Below the pieces are notes generated by a model. It made no database searches. It saw only the letters and a list, made by a program, of their open reading frames with translations, and was not told the DNA's origin. From NCBI RefSeq assembly GCF_014164785.1, contig NZ_JACJFN010000003.1, positions 310,001-374,000 on the forward strand: a DNA stretch of 64,000 nucleotides, given 5' to 3'. The position numbers were made by a program, and so were the translations under genes. Of this stretch, positions 1-7,364 are shown one piece after another (position 1 is the first letter of the stretch; every line of letters starts with the position of its first letter). The DNA is from Aquipseudomonas guryensis (lineage in GTDB: Bacteria; Pseudomonadota; Gammaproteobacteria; Pseudomonadales; Pseudomonadaceae).

Positions 1-578
1 GGCAGATAGACCGGGTCGGAACCGACGATCACCGCCACCGGGTTCTTGTCGTTCTGGATCAGGTCGAAACCGATGCCGATGGCATTGGTACTGGCGGTAC
101 AGGCAGTCGCCACCAGTTCGAAACCGCCCTGCAGCCCCAGCAACGAGGTGACCACAGGGCAGATGGAGGAAAAGTTGCCGGAGACTTCCATCTTGCGAAC
201 GGAAAACTCCTGCGGACGGTTTTCGATCAGCGGCATGATGGCTTCGGCGCCCGCGGAGGACACCCCGACCACCAGGCTGGTCTTTTGCAACAGCGGGTCG
301 TTGAGCAGGCCGGCTTGCACCAAGGCATCGCGCCCGACCTTGTAGCCCCAGAGTACGGTGCGATCCAGCTCAGGCAGCAGTTCCTCGGCGATACCTTCGT
401 AGTCGACCGGCTGCAGTACCTCGGAGGCCAGGGCATGGTCGAAATACTTGAGGAAATGCTCGCTCGGGCGGATCGACGCCTTGGCCGCAAACAAGCCCTC
501 GCGGAACTCATCCACGGTATTGCCCAGTGCCGTCAGCACGCCCATCCCTGTGACTACTATTCGCTTGCGCTTGACCAT
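1..578 (-). CDS. Beta-ketoacyl-ACP synthase (FabF/KAS II-like), C-terminus outside window
   Basis: Condensing enzyme of a fatty-acid/polyketide-type pathway, expected to join an acyl chain to malonyl-ACP in the cytoplasm. Reading from the ATG at 578, preceded by AGAGGAG, the product begins MVKRKRIVVTGMGVLTALGN, the typical FabF start. Residues 154-168 read ELVATACTASTNAIG, which places the nucleophilic cysteine at residue 160, as in the KAS family. The two catalytic histidines would lie beyond the left edge, so it cannot be decided whether this is an active ketosynthase or a chain-length factor, although the cysteine argues for activity. It is the last visible gene of a co-directional operon with ACP, dehydratase, reductase, malonyltransferase and AcpS genes. 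Family is clear; substrate is unknown. Confidence 0.9.
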   Translation of the reverse strand, partial: MVKRKRIVVTGMGVLTALGNTVDEFREGLFAAKASIRPSEHFLKYFDHALASEVLQPVDYEGIAEELLPELDRTVLWGYKVGRDALVQAGLLNDPLLQKTSLVVGVSSAGAEAIMPLIENRPQEFSVRKMEVSGNFSSICPVVTSLLGLQGGFELVATACTASTNAIGIGFDLIQNDKNPVAVIVGSDPVYL

Positions 579-623
579 ATCCGTACTCCTCTGCGGTGCT
601 ACTCGAACGAGCCACCCGAAGGT

Positions 624-646
624 GTGGCCGCCTCCCCGGCGGCCAC
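624..646. other. Intercistronic GC-rich hairpin
   Basis: A perfect 9-bp inverted repeat (GTGGCCGCC / GGCGGCCAC) with a 5-nt loop lies in the 93-bp gap between the GcvT-like and ketosynthase genes. No T-run follows it on the minus strand, so it is unlikely to be an intrinsic terminator. It may instead affect mRNA stability or the relative expression of the two flanking genes (inference). Confidence 0.45.
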
Positions 647-671
647 CCTCGCTATTGTTGTTTGCGACGTA

Positions 672-1820
672 TCAGGCCTTGGCCTGCTGCTCGATCAGGC
701 TCTTCGGTCGCGAGGCATCGACATAGCTGTGCTCCGCCGGGTTGACCATGAAGCTGAAGTTCTGCAGGAACGGAATCGCGCAGGTGTTGATGGCTACGTG
801 ACCCGCGGTGCCGGCGATCTGGTACTGGTCGATGCCGGCATAGGCGTACTCGCTGTCGAGCAGGGCCTGGCCGATGTAGCCATCGACACCCACCGAATGA
901 CCGAGGGTGATGACCTTGCCGATCTGCTGTTCACCGCTGAACACGGCATCGCCGAGGCCCAGCGTCGCGCCGTCGCCCTTGACCACGAAACCGACCACGC
1001 GCTGCTTGGCGCCCTCTTCCAGCTTGGCCAGTAGGGCCTCGCGACCGATGAACTCGTCCTTGTCGTAGCGCACCGCCCACTGCAGTTGCAGCTCGATCGG
1101 GCAGGTGCTGAATTCACCCACCAGGGCCGGATCCCAGCAGGGGTTTTCCAGGCGCGACTTGCCCTGGAAGTAGATACCGCCGGCTTTCATGTCGAACTTG
1201 GCACCGGCCTCGCTGGCACGCTGCCACAGGTCGGCAGCGCCTTCCTTGGAGGTCAGCACCTTGAAGGCGAACTCGCCGTGCTTGCCGGAGCGGAACAGGA
1301 TCGCGTCATCGACATGCATGAACTCGAGGAACGGCAGGCCGAGCACATCGAAGCCGTACAGTTCGGCCATCAGTTCCCAGCTGTAGGGACCTTCGAACAG
1401 GGTGGTGGTGAGCTTGTCGTTCTGTGCGCTGATCTGCACCTCTTCGTCGCCGACCAGGGCCTGCAGGCTGGCCGCCAGCTTGTCGCCGCGCATCCACTCG
1501 GAGATCAGCAGGAAGCGCTCGTCATCGCACAGTACATAGAGGTCGGTGACGATCTGCCCCTGGTCATTCAGCAGCAGGGTGTACAGCGCCTGCTCGTCGC
1601 GGATCACCGAGAGGTCACCGCCAACCACGCGATTGAGGAAGTCGTAGCCATCGTCGCCCTGCACTTCGACGATGCCGAAGTGCGAGTAGTCGACCATCAG
1701 AATGTTTTTGCGCGAGGCCAGATGTTCTTCGGCCGGATGGCCATAGTGCAGCGGGATCTTCACGCCATTGCGTTCAACCAGAGTGGCACCGGCGGCTTGA
1801 TGAATGGATTCCAGACTCAT
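672..1820 (-). CDS. GcvT-like aminomethyltransferase/folate-binding family protein
   Basis: A 382-residue protein with the overall pattern of the GcvT/YgfZ folate-binding fold. The N-terminal half includes NILMVDYSHFGIVEVQGDDG, which resembles the catalytic-domain start of glycine-cleavage T proteins. The C-terminal part ends in a barrel-like segment (GREALLAKLEEGAKQRVVGF, then GKVITLGHS). GcvT enzymes move one-carbon units between tetrahydrofolate and a substrate. No other glycine-cleavage gene (gcvH, gcvP) is near. It lies instead between an acyl carrier protein and a ketosynthase gene, so a role in tailoring an acyl chain or amino-containing product is plausible but inferred. An AAGGAG site sits 7 nt before the ATG. 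Fold assignment is good; reaction unknown. Confidence 0.82.
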   Translation of the reverse strand: MSLESIHQAAGATLVERNGVKIPLHYGHPAEEHLASRKNILMVDYSHFGIVEVQGDDGYDFLNRVVGGDLSVIRDEQALYTLLLNDQGQIVTDLYVLCDDERFLLISEWMRGDKLAASLQALVGDEEVQISAQNDKLTTTLFEGPYSWELMAELYGFDVLGLPFLEFMHVDDAILFRSGKHGEFAFKVLTSKEGAADLWQRASEAGAKFDMKAGGIYFQGKSRLENPCWDPALVGEFSTCPIELQLQWAVRYDKDEFIGREALLAKLEEGAKQRVVGFVVKGDGATLGLGDAVFSGEQQIGKVITLGHSVGVDGYIGQALLDSEYAYAGIDQYQIAGTAGHVAINTCAIPFLQNFSFMVNPAEHSYVDASRPKSLIEQQAKA

Positions 1821-1867
1821 GAAAGTGCTCCTTAAAAAGTGGGCGGCGGATTGCGTGCGGCGGCCGA

Positions 1868-2161
1868 TCAGGCGGCGGCAGCGGCCTGGCGCTGGATGAT
1901 GAAAGAGGCCAGGGAATTGACGTTGCGCATGTAGGACGGATCGTCGCCCTCGGTGATGCGCACGCCGAACTCTTCGTCGAGCATCACCACCAGTTCGGTG
2001 GCGTCCACGGAGTCGAGCTTGAGGCCGCTACCAAACAGCGGGGTGTCGTCGTCGATCTGCTCTTTGCTCTGGTACAGATTCAGTCGATCGATCAGGCTTT
2101 CCTTGAGTTTGTTCAGCACGCTCTGGCGTTGCTCGATCACTGCTTGCAGTTGCTTGTCCAT
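1868..2161 (-). CDS. Acyl carrier protein dedicated to the operon
   Basis: A 97-residue acyl carrier protein. The stretch GLKLDSVDATELV at 46-58 contains the DSxx motif; Ser51 is the expected phosphopantetheine attachment site. Acidic residues follow in helix II (VVMLDEEFGV), as usual for contacts with partner enzymes. The length exceeds the ~78-residue housekeeping AcpP because of an N-terminal extension and an Ala-rich tail. A GAGGAAT ribosome site precedes the ATG. Its operon also encodes an AcpS, so the carrier is probably loaded by its own phosphopantetheinyl transferase and carries the growing chain between the ketosynthase, reductase and dehydratase encoded beside it (inference). Confidence 0.93.
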   Translation of the reverse strand: MDKQLQAVIEQRQSVLNKLKESLIDRLNLYQSKEQIDDDTPLFGSGLKLDSVDATELVVMLDEEFGVRITEGDDPSYMRNVNSLASFIIQRQAAAAA

Positions 2162-2204
2162 GTTTTATTCCTCGCTGAATGGCGGTTGTAGCCTGGCCTG
2201 GGGT

Positions 2205-2786
2205 TTAGCCTGGGTAGTTGAACGGCTTCGACATGTCGAACCAGAAGTTGGCGAGCTTGCCGGTGGTGGTCACCCGCCGACCGATGCGCGCCTCGACCTT
2301 GAAATGGCTGAAGCCGGCCGGGTCCTTCATGATCAGTTCGCTGCGCATGAACAAGGTGTCGCCAGGCACCACGACGCTCTTGTACTTGAGGTCCTGGGAG
2401 GCCAACACGCCGCCCCACTTCTTGCGGATACCGGCAATGATTTCCAGGCCGGCCTCCGAATGCAGGGCCTGTTGCAGATCGCGGCGCGCGGACAGGTCAC
2501 ACTCGAAACGCTGCTCGTACTCTTCACAGAAGGCGGTGAGCAGCGTCAGGTAGTCGCTGGTCTGGCCCATCGCCTCGGCGATCAGCACGCCCGGCATGAT
2601 CGGGCTGTCCGGGAAGTGCCCGGTGAACTGCGGCTCATTGAACGAGATGTTCTTCACCGCCGTGATGTAGCCACGCGAACCGCGCTTGAACTCGCAGATC
2701 TTGTCGACCAGGAAGAACGGGTAACGCCAGGGGCCCATCTTCATGAGCATCGAGGGTGCAACGAGACTTTCTTCGGAATCGGCCAT
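2205..2786 (-). CDS. FabZ-like 3-hydroxyacyl-ACP dehydratase (hotdog fold)
   Basis: A 193-residue hotdog-fold protein with the FabZ signature: YPFFLVDKI at 22-30, [11 protein letters not shown] at 50-60 and [13 protein letters not shown] at 63-75. His57 and Glu71 align with the His/Glu catalytic pair of FabZ. The reaction would be removal of water from a 3-hydroxyacyl-ACP. It is longer than housekeeping FabZ (about 145-150 residues) because of a charged insertion around 85-105. A near-perfect AAGGAGG lies before the ATG, and the SDR gene ends 9 nt upstream, supporting co-transcription. A role that includes isomerisation, or specificity for an unusual chain, cannot be judged from sequence. Confidence 0.9.
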   Translation of the reverse strand: MADSEESLVAPSMLMKMGPWRYPFFLVDKICEFKRGSRGYITAVKNISFNEPQFTGHFPDSPIMPGVLIAEAMGQTSDYLTLLTAFCEEYEQRFECDLSARRDLQQALHSEAGLEIIAGIRKKWGGVLASQDLKYKSVVVPGDTLFMRSELIMKDPAGFSHFKVEARIGRRVTTTGKLANFWFDMSKPFNYPG

Positions 2787-2795
2787 GGAGCCTCC

Positions 2796-3551
2796 TTAAC
2801 GCATGATCAGGCCGCCATCGACTACCAGCGTCTGGCCGACGATGTAGCTCGATGAACTGGAGCAGAGAAAGGCAATCGCCTCGGCCACTTCACGGGTCTC
2901 ACCCATGCGTTGCAGAGGAATCACCGACAGGGTCTGGCGGATCACGTTGCGCGGTACGCGCTTGGTCATCACCGACTCGATCAGGCCGGGCGCCACCGCA
3001 TTCACCCGCACGCCCTTGGAGCCCAGTTCGGCGGCCAGGGTGCGGGTGAAGCCGATCATCCCGGCCTTGGCCGAGCTGTAGTTGGTCTGCCCGAAGCTGT
3101 TGGTCATGCCGGCGATCGAAGACACGTTGACCACGGTCGCCAACTTGGCCTTGCGCAGCATGCGCAGGGCCGCCTTGGTGGCCATGAAGGTGCCGTAGAG
3201 GTTGGTCTTGATGACGTCGTCGAATTCCTCGTACTCCATCAGCGAGAACAGGTTGTCGCGGTACTTGCCAGCATTGTTGACCAATACATCGAGCTTGCCG
3301 TCTGCTTCCTCGATGGTGGTCATGGCCGCTTCCAGTTCATCCTTCTTGGTGATGTCGCACTTCAGCGCGATCACCCGTCCGGCGAATTCCTGACGATCCG
3401 CCAGTTCGCCGAGGCGTGTCGGATTGCTGTTGTAGGTGGCGTACACCTTGCAACCGTCCTCCAGCAATTTCTCGCACACCGCCAGGCCGATATCGCCACT
3501 TGCCCCGGTCACTAGCGCGACCTTCCCCTGCAAATCCGAAAACGTTGCCAT
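2796..3551 (-). CDS. FabG-like SDR, 3-oxoacyl-ACP reductase
   Basis: A 251-residue classical short-chain dehydrogenase/reductase. The cofactor motif TGASGDIG is at 15-22 and NNAG at 92-95. The catalytic set is Ser145 (in NVSSIAG), Tyr158 and Lys162 (YSSAK). The C-terminus DGGLIMR matches the usual SDR ending. In this operon the likely role is NADPH-dependent reduction of 3-oxoacyl-ACP to 3-hydroxyacyl-ACP, supplying the dehydratase encoded immediately downstream. Residue length and motif spacing are normal for FabG. Co-directional with its neighbours, 26 bp after the acpS-like gene. The substrate assignment comes from context. Confidence 0.92.
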   Translation of the reverse strand: MATFSDLQGKVALVTGASGDIGLAVCEKLLEDGCKVYATYNSNPTRLGELADRQEFAGRVIALKCDITKKDELEAAMTTIEEADGKLDVLVNNAGKYRDNLFSLMEYEEFDDVIKTNLYGTFMATKAALRMLRKAKLATVVNVSSIAGMTNSFGQTNYSSAKAGMIGFTRTLAAELGSKGVRVNAVAPGLIESVMTKRVPRNVIRQTLSVIPLQRMGETREVAEAIAFLCSSSSSYIVGQTLVVDGGLIMR

Positions 3552-3577
3552 TGTCTGACCTATCGTCTTTTTGGTTG

Positions 3578-3946
3578 TTAACCGAGCACAACTGCCGCCA
3601 CTGCGTGCGTGCCGCAGTGGGATATGCTCAAACTCGCCGCACTCAAACCTGACTGCTGCATGACTTCACGAAACCGGCCGGCCAATACCAGGTACGGCCG
3701 CCCCCTCTCCTCGTGTTCTATTTCCATGTCGTGAAACAGGATGCCGTCGCCAAAGCCGGTACCCAGGGCTTTCACCGCTGCTTCTTTGGCCGCCCAGATA
3801 CCGGCAGCCCGCTCCGCGTTCTCCTCGGGGTTGCCGATGTAAGCCAGTTCGCGTTCGGTGTAGACCCGCGTCATGAAACCTTCGCCGCTACGCTGGCTGG
3901 CGGTGCGGATACGCTCGATCTGCACGATGTCGATGCCGATATGCAT
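3578..3946 (-). CDS. acpS: Holo-ACP synthase (AcpS-type phosphopantetheinyl transferase)
   Basis: A 122-residue AcpS-type enzyme that transfers 4'-phosphopantetheine from CoA to the serine of an apo-ACP. Diagnostic motifs are GIDIVQIERI at 4-13, with the metal-binding Asp, and WAAKEAAVKALGTGFG at about 51-66, which holds the WxxKEAxxKA signature; SISHCGTHAVAA lies near the C-terminus. Length is normal. The ATG is 2 nt after the stop of the preceding membrane-protein gene, so translation is probably coupled. Pseudomonas normally has its housekeeping acyl carrier transferase elsewhere, so this is likely a second copy serving the ACP at 1868-2161 (inference). Confidence 0.93.
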   Translation of the reverse strand: MHIGIDIVQIERIRTASQRSGEGFMTRVYTERELAYIGNPEENAERAAGIWAAKEAAVKALGTGFGDGILFHDMEIEHEERGRPYLVLAGRFREVMQQSGLSAASLSISHCGTHAVAAVVLG

Positions 3947-3948
3947 GC

Positions 3949-4998
3949 TCAGTTGAACTCCGCCATGCGCCGCGGCACGGCCACGGGCGGCACCGCCTGC
4001 TCGTCGATGAACTGCGTTGCCTGCTCGGCATCACGCTGCAGGGTCAAGCCGCGCTCCTGCCAGAAAACCCAACCGAGAGCGGGGAGCAGCAACAGACAGA
4101 ACAAAGCGAATGGCAGAACCAGCGGCAACAGGCTGAGCATCAGGCAGCAACCTAGGGTCCACAGCGCCAATACGCCGTAGTAGGCAAGCAGGCGCTGGAG
4201 CAGTGGCCGTCCCGGTCGCGCAGAGACAGCATCGGCGCTGAACAGGCTGGAGAGACCCTCGCCGACCCGCGAAAACAGCCGAGAGCGGCGTGCACCAAGC
4301 AAAGTGAAGAACCCAGCGATCCAGATCAGCAGCAGCGCCGCGACCATGAACTCGGGCGTGCCGTAGCCCGACGCCAGACTGAATTCCGGCTTGTCCTGCA
4401 GGGGCCAGATCAGTACCCAGTTGATGGCCAGGGTGATGATCAGGTCCTCGCGCCGATAGCTCGCCGCCTGACGCGGGCAGCTCAGCCCCTGGCGCAGGGT
4501 GTTTTCACCTTCCGGGCTGGCCAGTACCAGGAAGTAGCGGGCACTGCCCAGCAGCAGCCAGCACAGCAACAGCGGAAACACCCCCCCCATCACCACCATG
4601 ACAACCACGCCACGCTGCTCAGGAAACAGGCTGTGGCCCGCGACCAACAGCAGCAGTACCAACAGCGTAAGTAACACCGGCATGCCCAGCGGGCTCTGCA
4701 GCGGGTTGAGCCAGCGCAGCACTGGCGTGATCCGCAGGTTGCGCACCGCACTCAGCTCGTCCCTGGACATCATGAATTTCGGTGCCAGCGTGCTGTAGAT
4801 CCAGTACCCAGGCGCATCGCGAAAGGCACCAAAGCTAACCCCGGCGGCAATCGCGCCACCGGCCAGCAGCAACTGCACCAGACCCAGTTCGGCACTGTTG
4901 CGCACCAGGGCAAAGGCCAGCAGCAGGCACAGCAGGGTGAGACCGAACCACAGAGCCACGGCGTAACGGCCAAGGTGTCGCTGAAAAGTCGGAAGCAT
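3949..4998 (-). CDS. Polytopic membrane protein of unknown function
   Basis: A 349-residue protein I do not recognise. It has about seven or eight hydrophobic segments (for example around 13-32, 38-58, 104-122, 130-150, 216-236 and a long pair at 265-310), separated by short basic loops, so it is an inner-membrane protein. The C-terminal ~40 residues are hydrophilic and probably cytoplasmic. No transporter or acyltransferase motif was seen. It sits between the malonyltransferase and AcpS genes and nearly touches the latter, so it belongs to the operon. It could scaffold the synthase at the membrane, act on the lipid product or move it across the inner membrane; none of these is shown by sequence. 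Confidence 0.85.
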   Translation of the reverse strand: MLPTFQRHLGRYAVALWFGLTLLCLLLAFALVRNSAELGLVQLLLAGGAIAAGVSFGAFRDAPGYWIYSTLAPKFMMSRDELSAVRNLRITPVLRWLNPLQSPLGMPVLLTLLVLLLLVAGHSLFPEQRGVVVMVVMGGVFPLLLCWLLLGSARYFLVLASPEGENTLRQGLSCPRQAASYRREDLIITLAINWVLIWPLQDKPEFSLASGYGTPEFMVAALLLIWIAGFFTLLGARRSRLFSRVGEGLSSLFSADAVSARPGRPLLQRLLAYYGVLALWTLGCCLMLSLLPLVLPFALFCLLLLPALGWVFWQERGLTLQRDAEQATQFIDEQAVPPVAVPRRMAEFN

Positions 4999-5030
4999 GG
5001 TTCAGGAATCTCCGGGCAGTCGGCCGCTGA

Positions 5031-6002
5031 TTACTCGGTCACGGCCGAAGCCGGTTTCGTTACGATCAGCTCGGCGACATGCCGCGTACTGAGCTGGTCC
5101 TGCAGCGCCGGGAAATCCAGCAATAGGCGACTCAGCACCTTCTTCGGGCCGACTTCGAGACACAGGCGCACACCGCTGGCAGCCAGGTTGTGCATGGTTT
5201 CGCGCCAGCGCACGGTGGAGTACAGGTTGGTCACCAGGTCGGCACGCAGTTGCTCGATGCTGCTCAGGCGGTCAGCCGCCTGATTGCCGAATACCGGCAC
5301 ACGCGGCTCAGCAAAGCTGAGGCTGTCGATCACCACCTGGAAGTCTTCGGCGCCCGGACGCATCAGGCTGCTATGCCAGGCACCATTGACCGGCAGGCGA
5401 ACCTGCTCGAAGCCTTCGCGCAGAAGCACCGGCAGCAGCTCCTTGAGCGCCAGCTTGCAACCGGATATCACCTGCTGGCGGGGCGAATTGTCGTTGGCCA
5501 CGGTGATGCGGTCGGCCAGTTCGTGCAGGGCGATCAGCTCGGCGATGCCATCACGGTCAATGCCCTTGATCGCATACATCGCACCCTCGGTTTGTTCGGC
5601 CAGGGCCTGCATGATCTGGCCACGAGCGGCTACACCACGGAACACGTCTTCCAGGCTCAGCACGCCGGCGGCATACAGCGCCGAGAACTCACCGACGCTA
5701 TGACCCGCCACGCAAGACTCGCCCACGGCCCCCTTGGCGCGCAGCGCTTCGAGGCAGGCGATGTTCACCGTGGTCACGGCCACCTGCTGGTATTGGGTCT
5801 TGTCCAGCTTGGGCAGCGGCCCTTTCAGGCACAGCCGACGGACATCGAAGCCGGCGATATCACTGGCACAGTCCCAGACACGGGCGGTAATCGGCGACTG
5901 ATCGCAAACATCGCTACCCATGCCGATGTGCTGAGTACCCTGCCCAGGAAACAGCAGGGCACAGCCGTGCGTGTCGTTACCAGATTGCTCGTACGCCTGC
6001 AT
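5031..6002 (-). CDS. FabD-like malonyl-CoA:ACP transacylase
   Basis: A 323-residue acyltransferase of the FabD fold, expected to load malonyl (or another extender) from CoA onto the operon's ACP. FPGQGTQ lies at 18-24, the nucleophile elbow GHSVGE gives Ser102, and the partner His210 lies in NGAWHSSLM. The start chosen is the ATG at 6002 (MQAYEQ), preceded by GGGGTGGGAT. A longer reading to 6083 adds 27 residues with no counterpart in FabD and would run further into the upstream gene. With this start the gene overlaps the upstream beta-barrel gene by 26 bp, suggesting translational coupling. A dedicated transacylase, apart from housekeeping fabD, supports an autonomous pathway. Confidence 0.92.
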   Translation of the reverse strand: MQAYEQSGNDTHGCALLFPGQGTQHIGMGSDVCDQSPITARVWDCASDIAGFDVRRLCLKGPLPKLDKTQYQQVAVTTVNIACLEALRAKGAVGESCVAGHSVGEFSALYAAGVLSLEDVFRGVAARGQIMQALAEQTEGAMYAIKGIDRDGIAELIALHELADRITVANDNSPRQQVISGCKLALKELLPVLLREGFEQVRLPVNGAWHSSLMRPGAEDFQVVIDSLSFAEPRVPVFGNQAADRLSSIEQLRADLVTNLYSTVRWRETMHNLAASGVRLCLEVGPKKVLSRLLLDFPALQDQLSTRHVAELIVTKPASAVTE

Positions 6003-7347
6003 ATCCCACCCCGCTGGTTCCCAATCGACCAAATTCACTGCGATCCTGCCCACCCAGATAACCGCCGCCGACATAAACTTCAAAGTGCCGACTAAGTTGC
6101 GAGGAGAGGTGCAGATTCAACGCAAAACTTTGATCTTCAATGTTGTAGATAGTCGAAGTTTCCCACGACAGCATTTGCAACTCCGCCTGATCGCGCTGGA
6201 CATGCGCCATCAAATATTGACGCCCCAGCATCAGATCGCGGCGTACCGTGTTATCGGCTTCCTGGACAAACAACAGTTGATAATCCCGAAACACCTCGGC
6301 ACCACTGAAGCGATAGGCCTGTTCCGTCACATCGAGGAAGTCGAAGTAATCATCCCAATTTTTTTCATCCAGCCCCTGATCCTGAAACAGGTATTCCACG
6401 GAAATGGCCAGGTTATTCTCCGTGGCATAGCGCAAGCCGGCAGCAAATTGGGTAAATACATCACGTTGCTGCTCGATAAAAATTTCATCGGCGCTCGGGA
6501 ACTGCCAAGACTGCAACTTGGCCAGTGCCGCAGAACTGGTTTCGCGGATATCACTGCGATCACGCGCCGCCAGTTCCAAGTTAAGAATCCAGTCGTCCGT
6601 CAAAAAACCGCTGGTACCGAGACCGGCACCGAAGTTTTCACCACCCTGCAGAACAAAGCGCGGATTGAAATCCTCAAATAACGACGAGGTATAGGCCGCG
6701 TAATAACGTTCTTCGCTATTTGTCCGTTGCAGCGTCGTCCATTCGGCAACCCGCGCCTTACTCGACTCATTCGCCAACTGCGGAATGGCGGCCAATTCAA
6801 CCGTGCCATATTGATTGAACCATGATGCCTGTAGCGCTACCGAACCTTCGCGATAGCTATCACGCCAGGAAACGCCCATGGCATTGATCACACCCCGCGA
6901 CGAATAATTTCCAGGGTTCTGCAAAAAATCCAACGGACTGACAAAGAAAAACTGGCCGTTGCGAATATCTTTTTTCCCAACATCCACAAACAGAGATTCA
7001 TTCGGACTTAATGACAAATAGGCTTCACGGATAAAACCGTGATTGTCGTAGCCATCATTGCCTTGCGCACTGCCGCTTTCACCGTAATTCTGCATGCGCT
7101 CGCCATAGGCACTCACATGCAACTTCGTGGCATCCACTGCACAGTCGACGTTCAGTTCGCTGTACAGCGCAGAGTGGCGCTGATCCTTACTGAAATCGCC
7201 CTGCGGATTGAGCTTGGCATCACGCACCTGCGCCTGCCCCGCCTCGACCCCGGAATACCCGCCCGCACTGCAATCCACGGCCTGCACAGGCCAGACCTGC
7301 ATTCCAACGCCTGCACCGAGCGCCAGCAAAATCCATTTGCGCATCAT
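5977..7347 (-). CDS. Outer-membrane beta-barrel protein, DUF1302/alginate-export-like
   Basis: A 456-residue exported protein. The N-terminus MMRKWILLALGAGVGMQVWP, ending in ...VQA, is a standard signal peptide. The rest alternates amphipathic strands rich in Tyr/Phe/Trp, and the protein ends in an aromatic residue (...GVRAIW), as expected for a BAM-assembled barrel. Stretches such as REAYLSLSPNESLFVDVGKK recall the porin-like DUF1302 and AlgE-type families. The in-frame ATG at 7347 is preferred to the TTG at 7350. GC content is visibly lower than in the enzyme genes downstream. Its pairing with the LolA-like gene upstream fits a lipid export or outer-membrane delivery route (inference from known co-occurrence of these families). 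Confidence 0.8.
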   Translation of the reverse strand: MMRKWILLALGAGVGMQVWPVQAVDCSAGGYSGVEAGQAQVRDAKLNPQGDFSKDQRHSALYSELNVDCAVDATKLHVSAYGERMQNYGESGSAQGNDGYDNHGFIREAYLSLSPNESLFVDVGKKDIRNGQFFFVSPLDFLQNPGNYSSRGVINAMGVSWRDSYREGSVALQASWFNQYGTVELAAIPQLANESSKARVAEWTTLQRTNSEERYYAAYTSSLFEDFNPRFVLQGGENFGAGLGTSGFLTDDWILNLELAARDRSDIRETSSAALAKLQSWQFPSADEIFIEQQRDVFTQFAAGLRYATENNLAISVEYLFQDQGLDEKNWDDYFDFLDVTEQAYRFSGAEVFRDYQLLFVQEADNTVRRDLMLGRQYLMAHVQRDQAELQMLSWETSTIYNIEDQSFALNLHLSSQLSRHFEVYVGGGYLGGQDRSEFGRLGTSGVGYAGVRAIW

Positions 7348-7364
7348 CAAGACACCGACTTCAA

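Noticed and set aside
5031..6083. FabD-like start at 6083
   Set aside because: The 27 extra residues have no counterpart in FabD and would overlap the barrel gene by 107 bp; the ATG at 6002 has a ribosome site.
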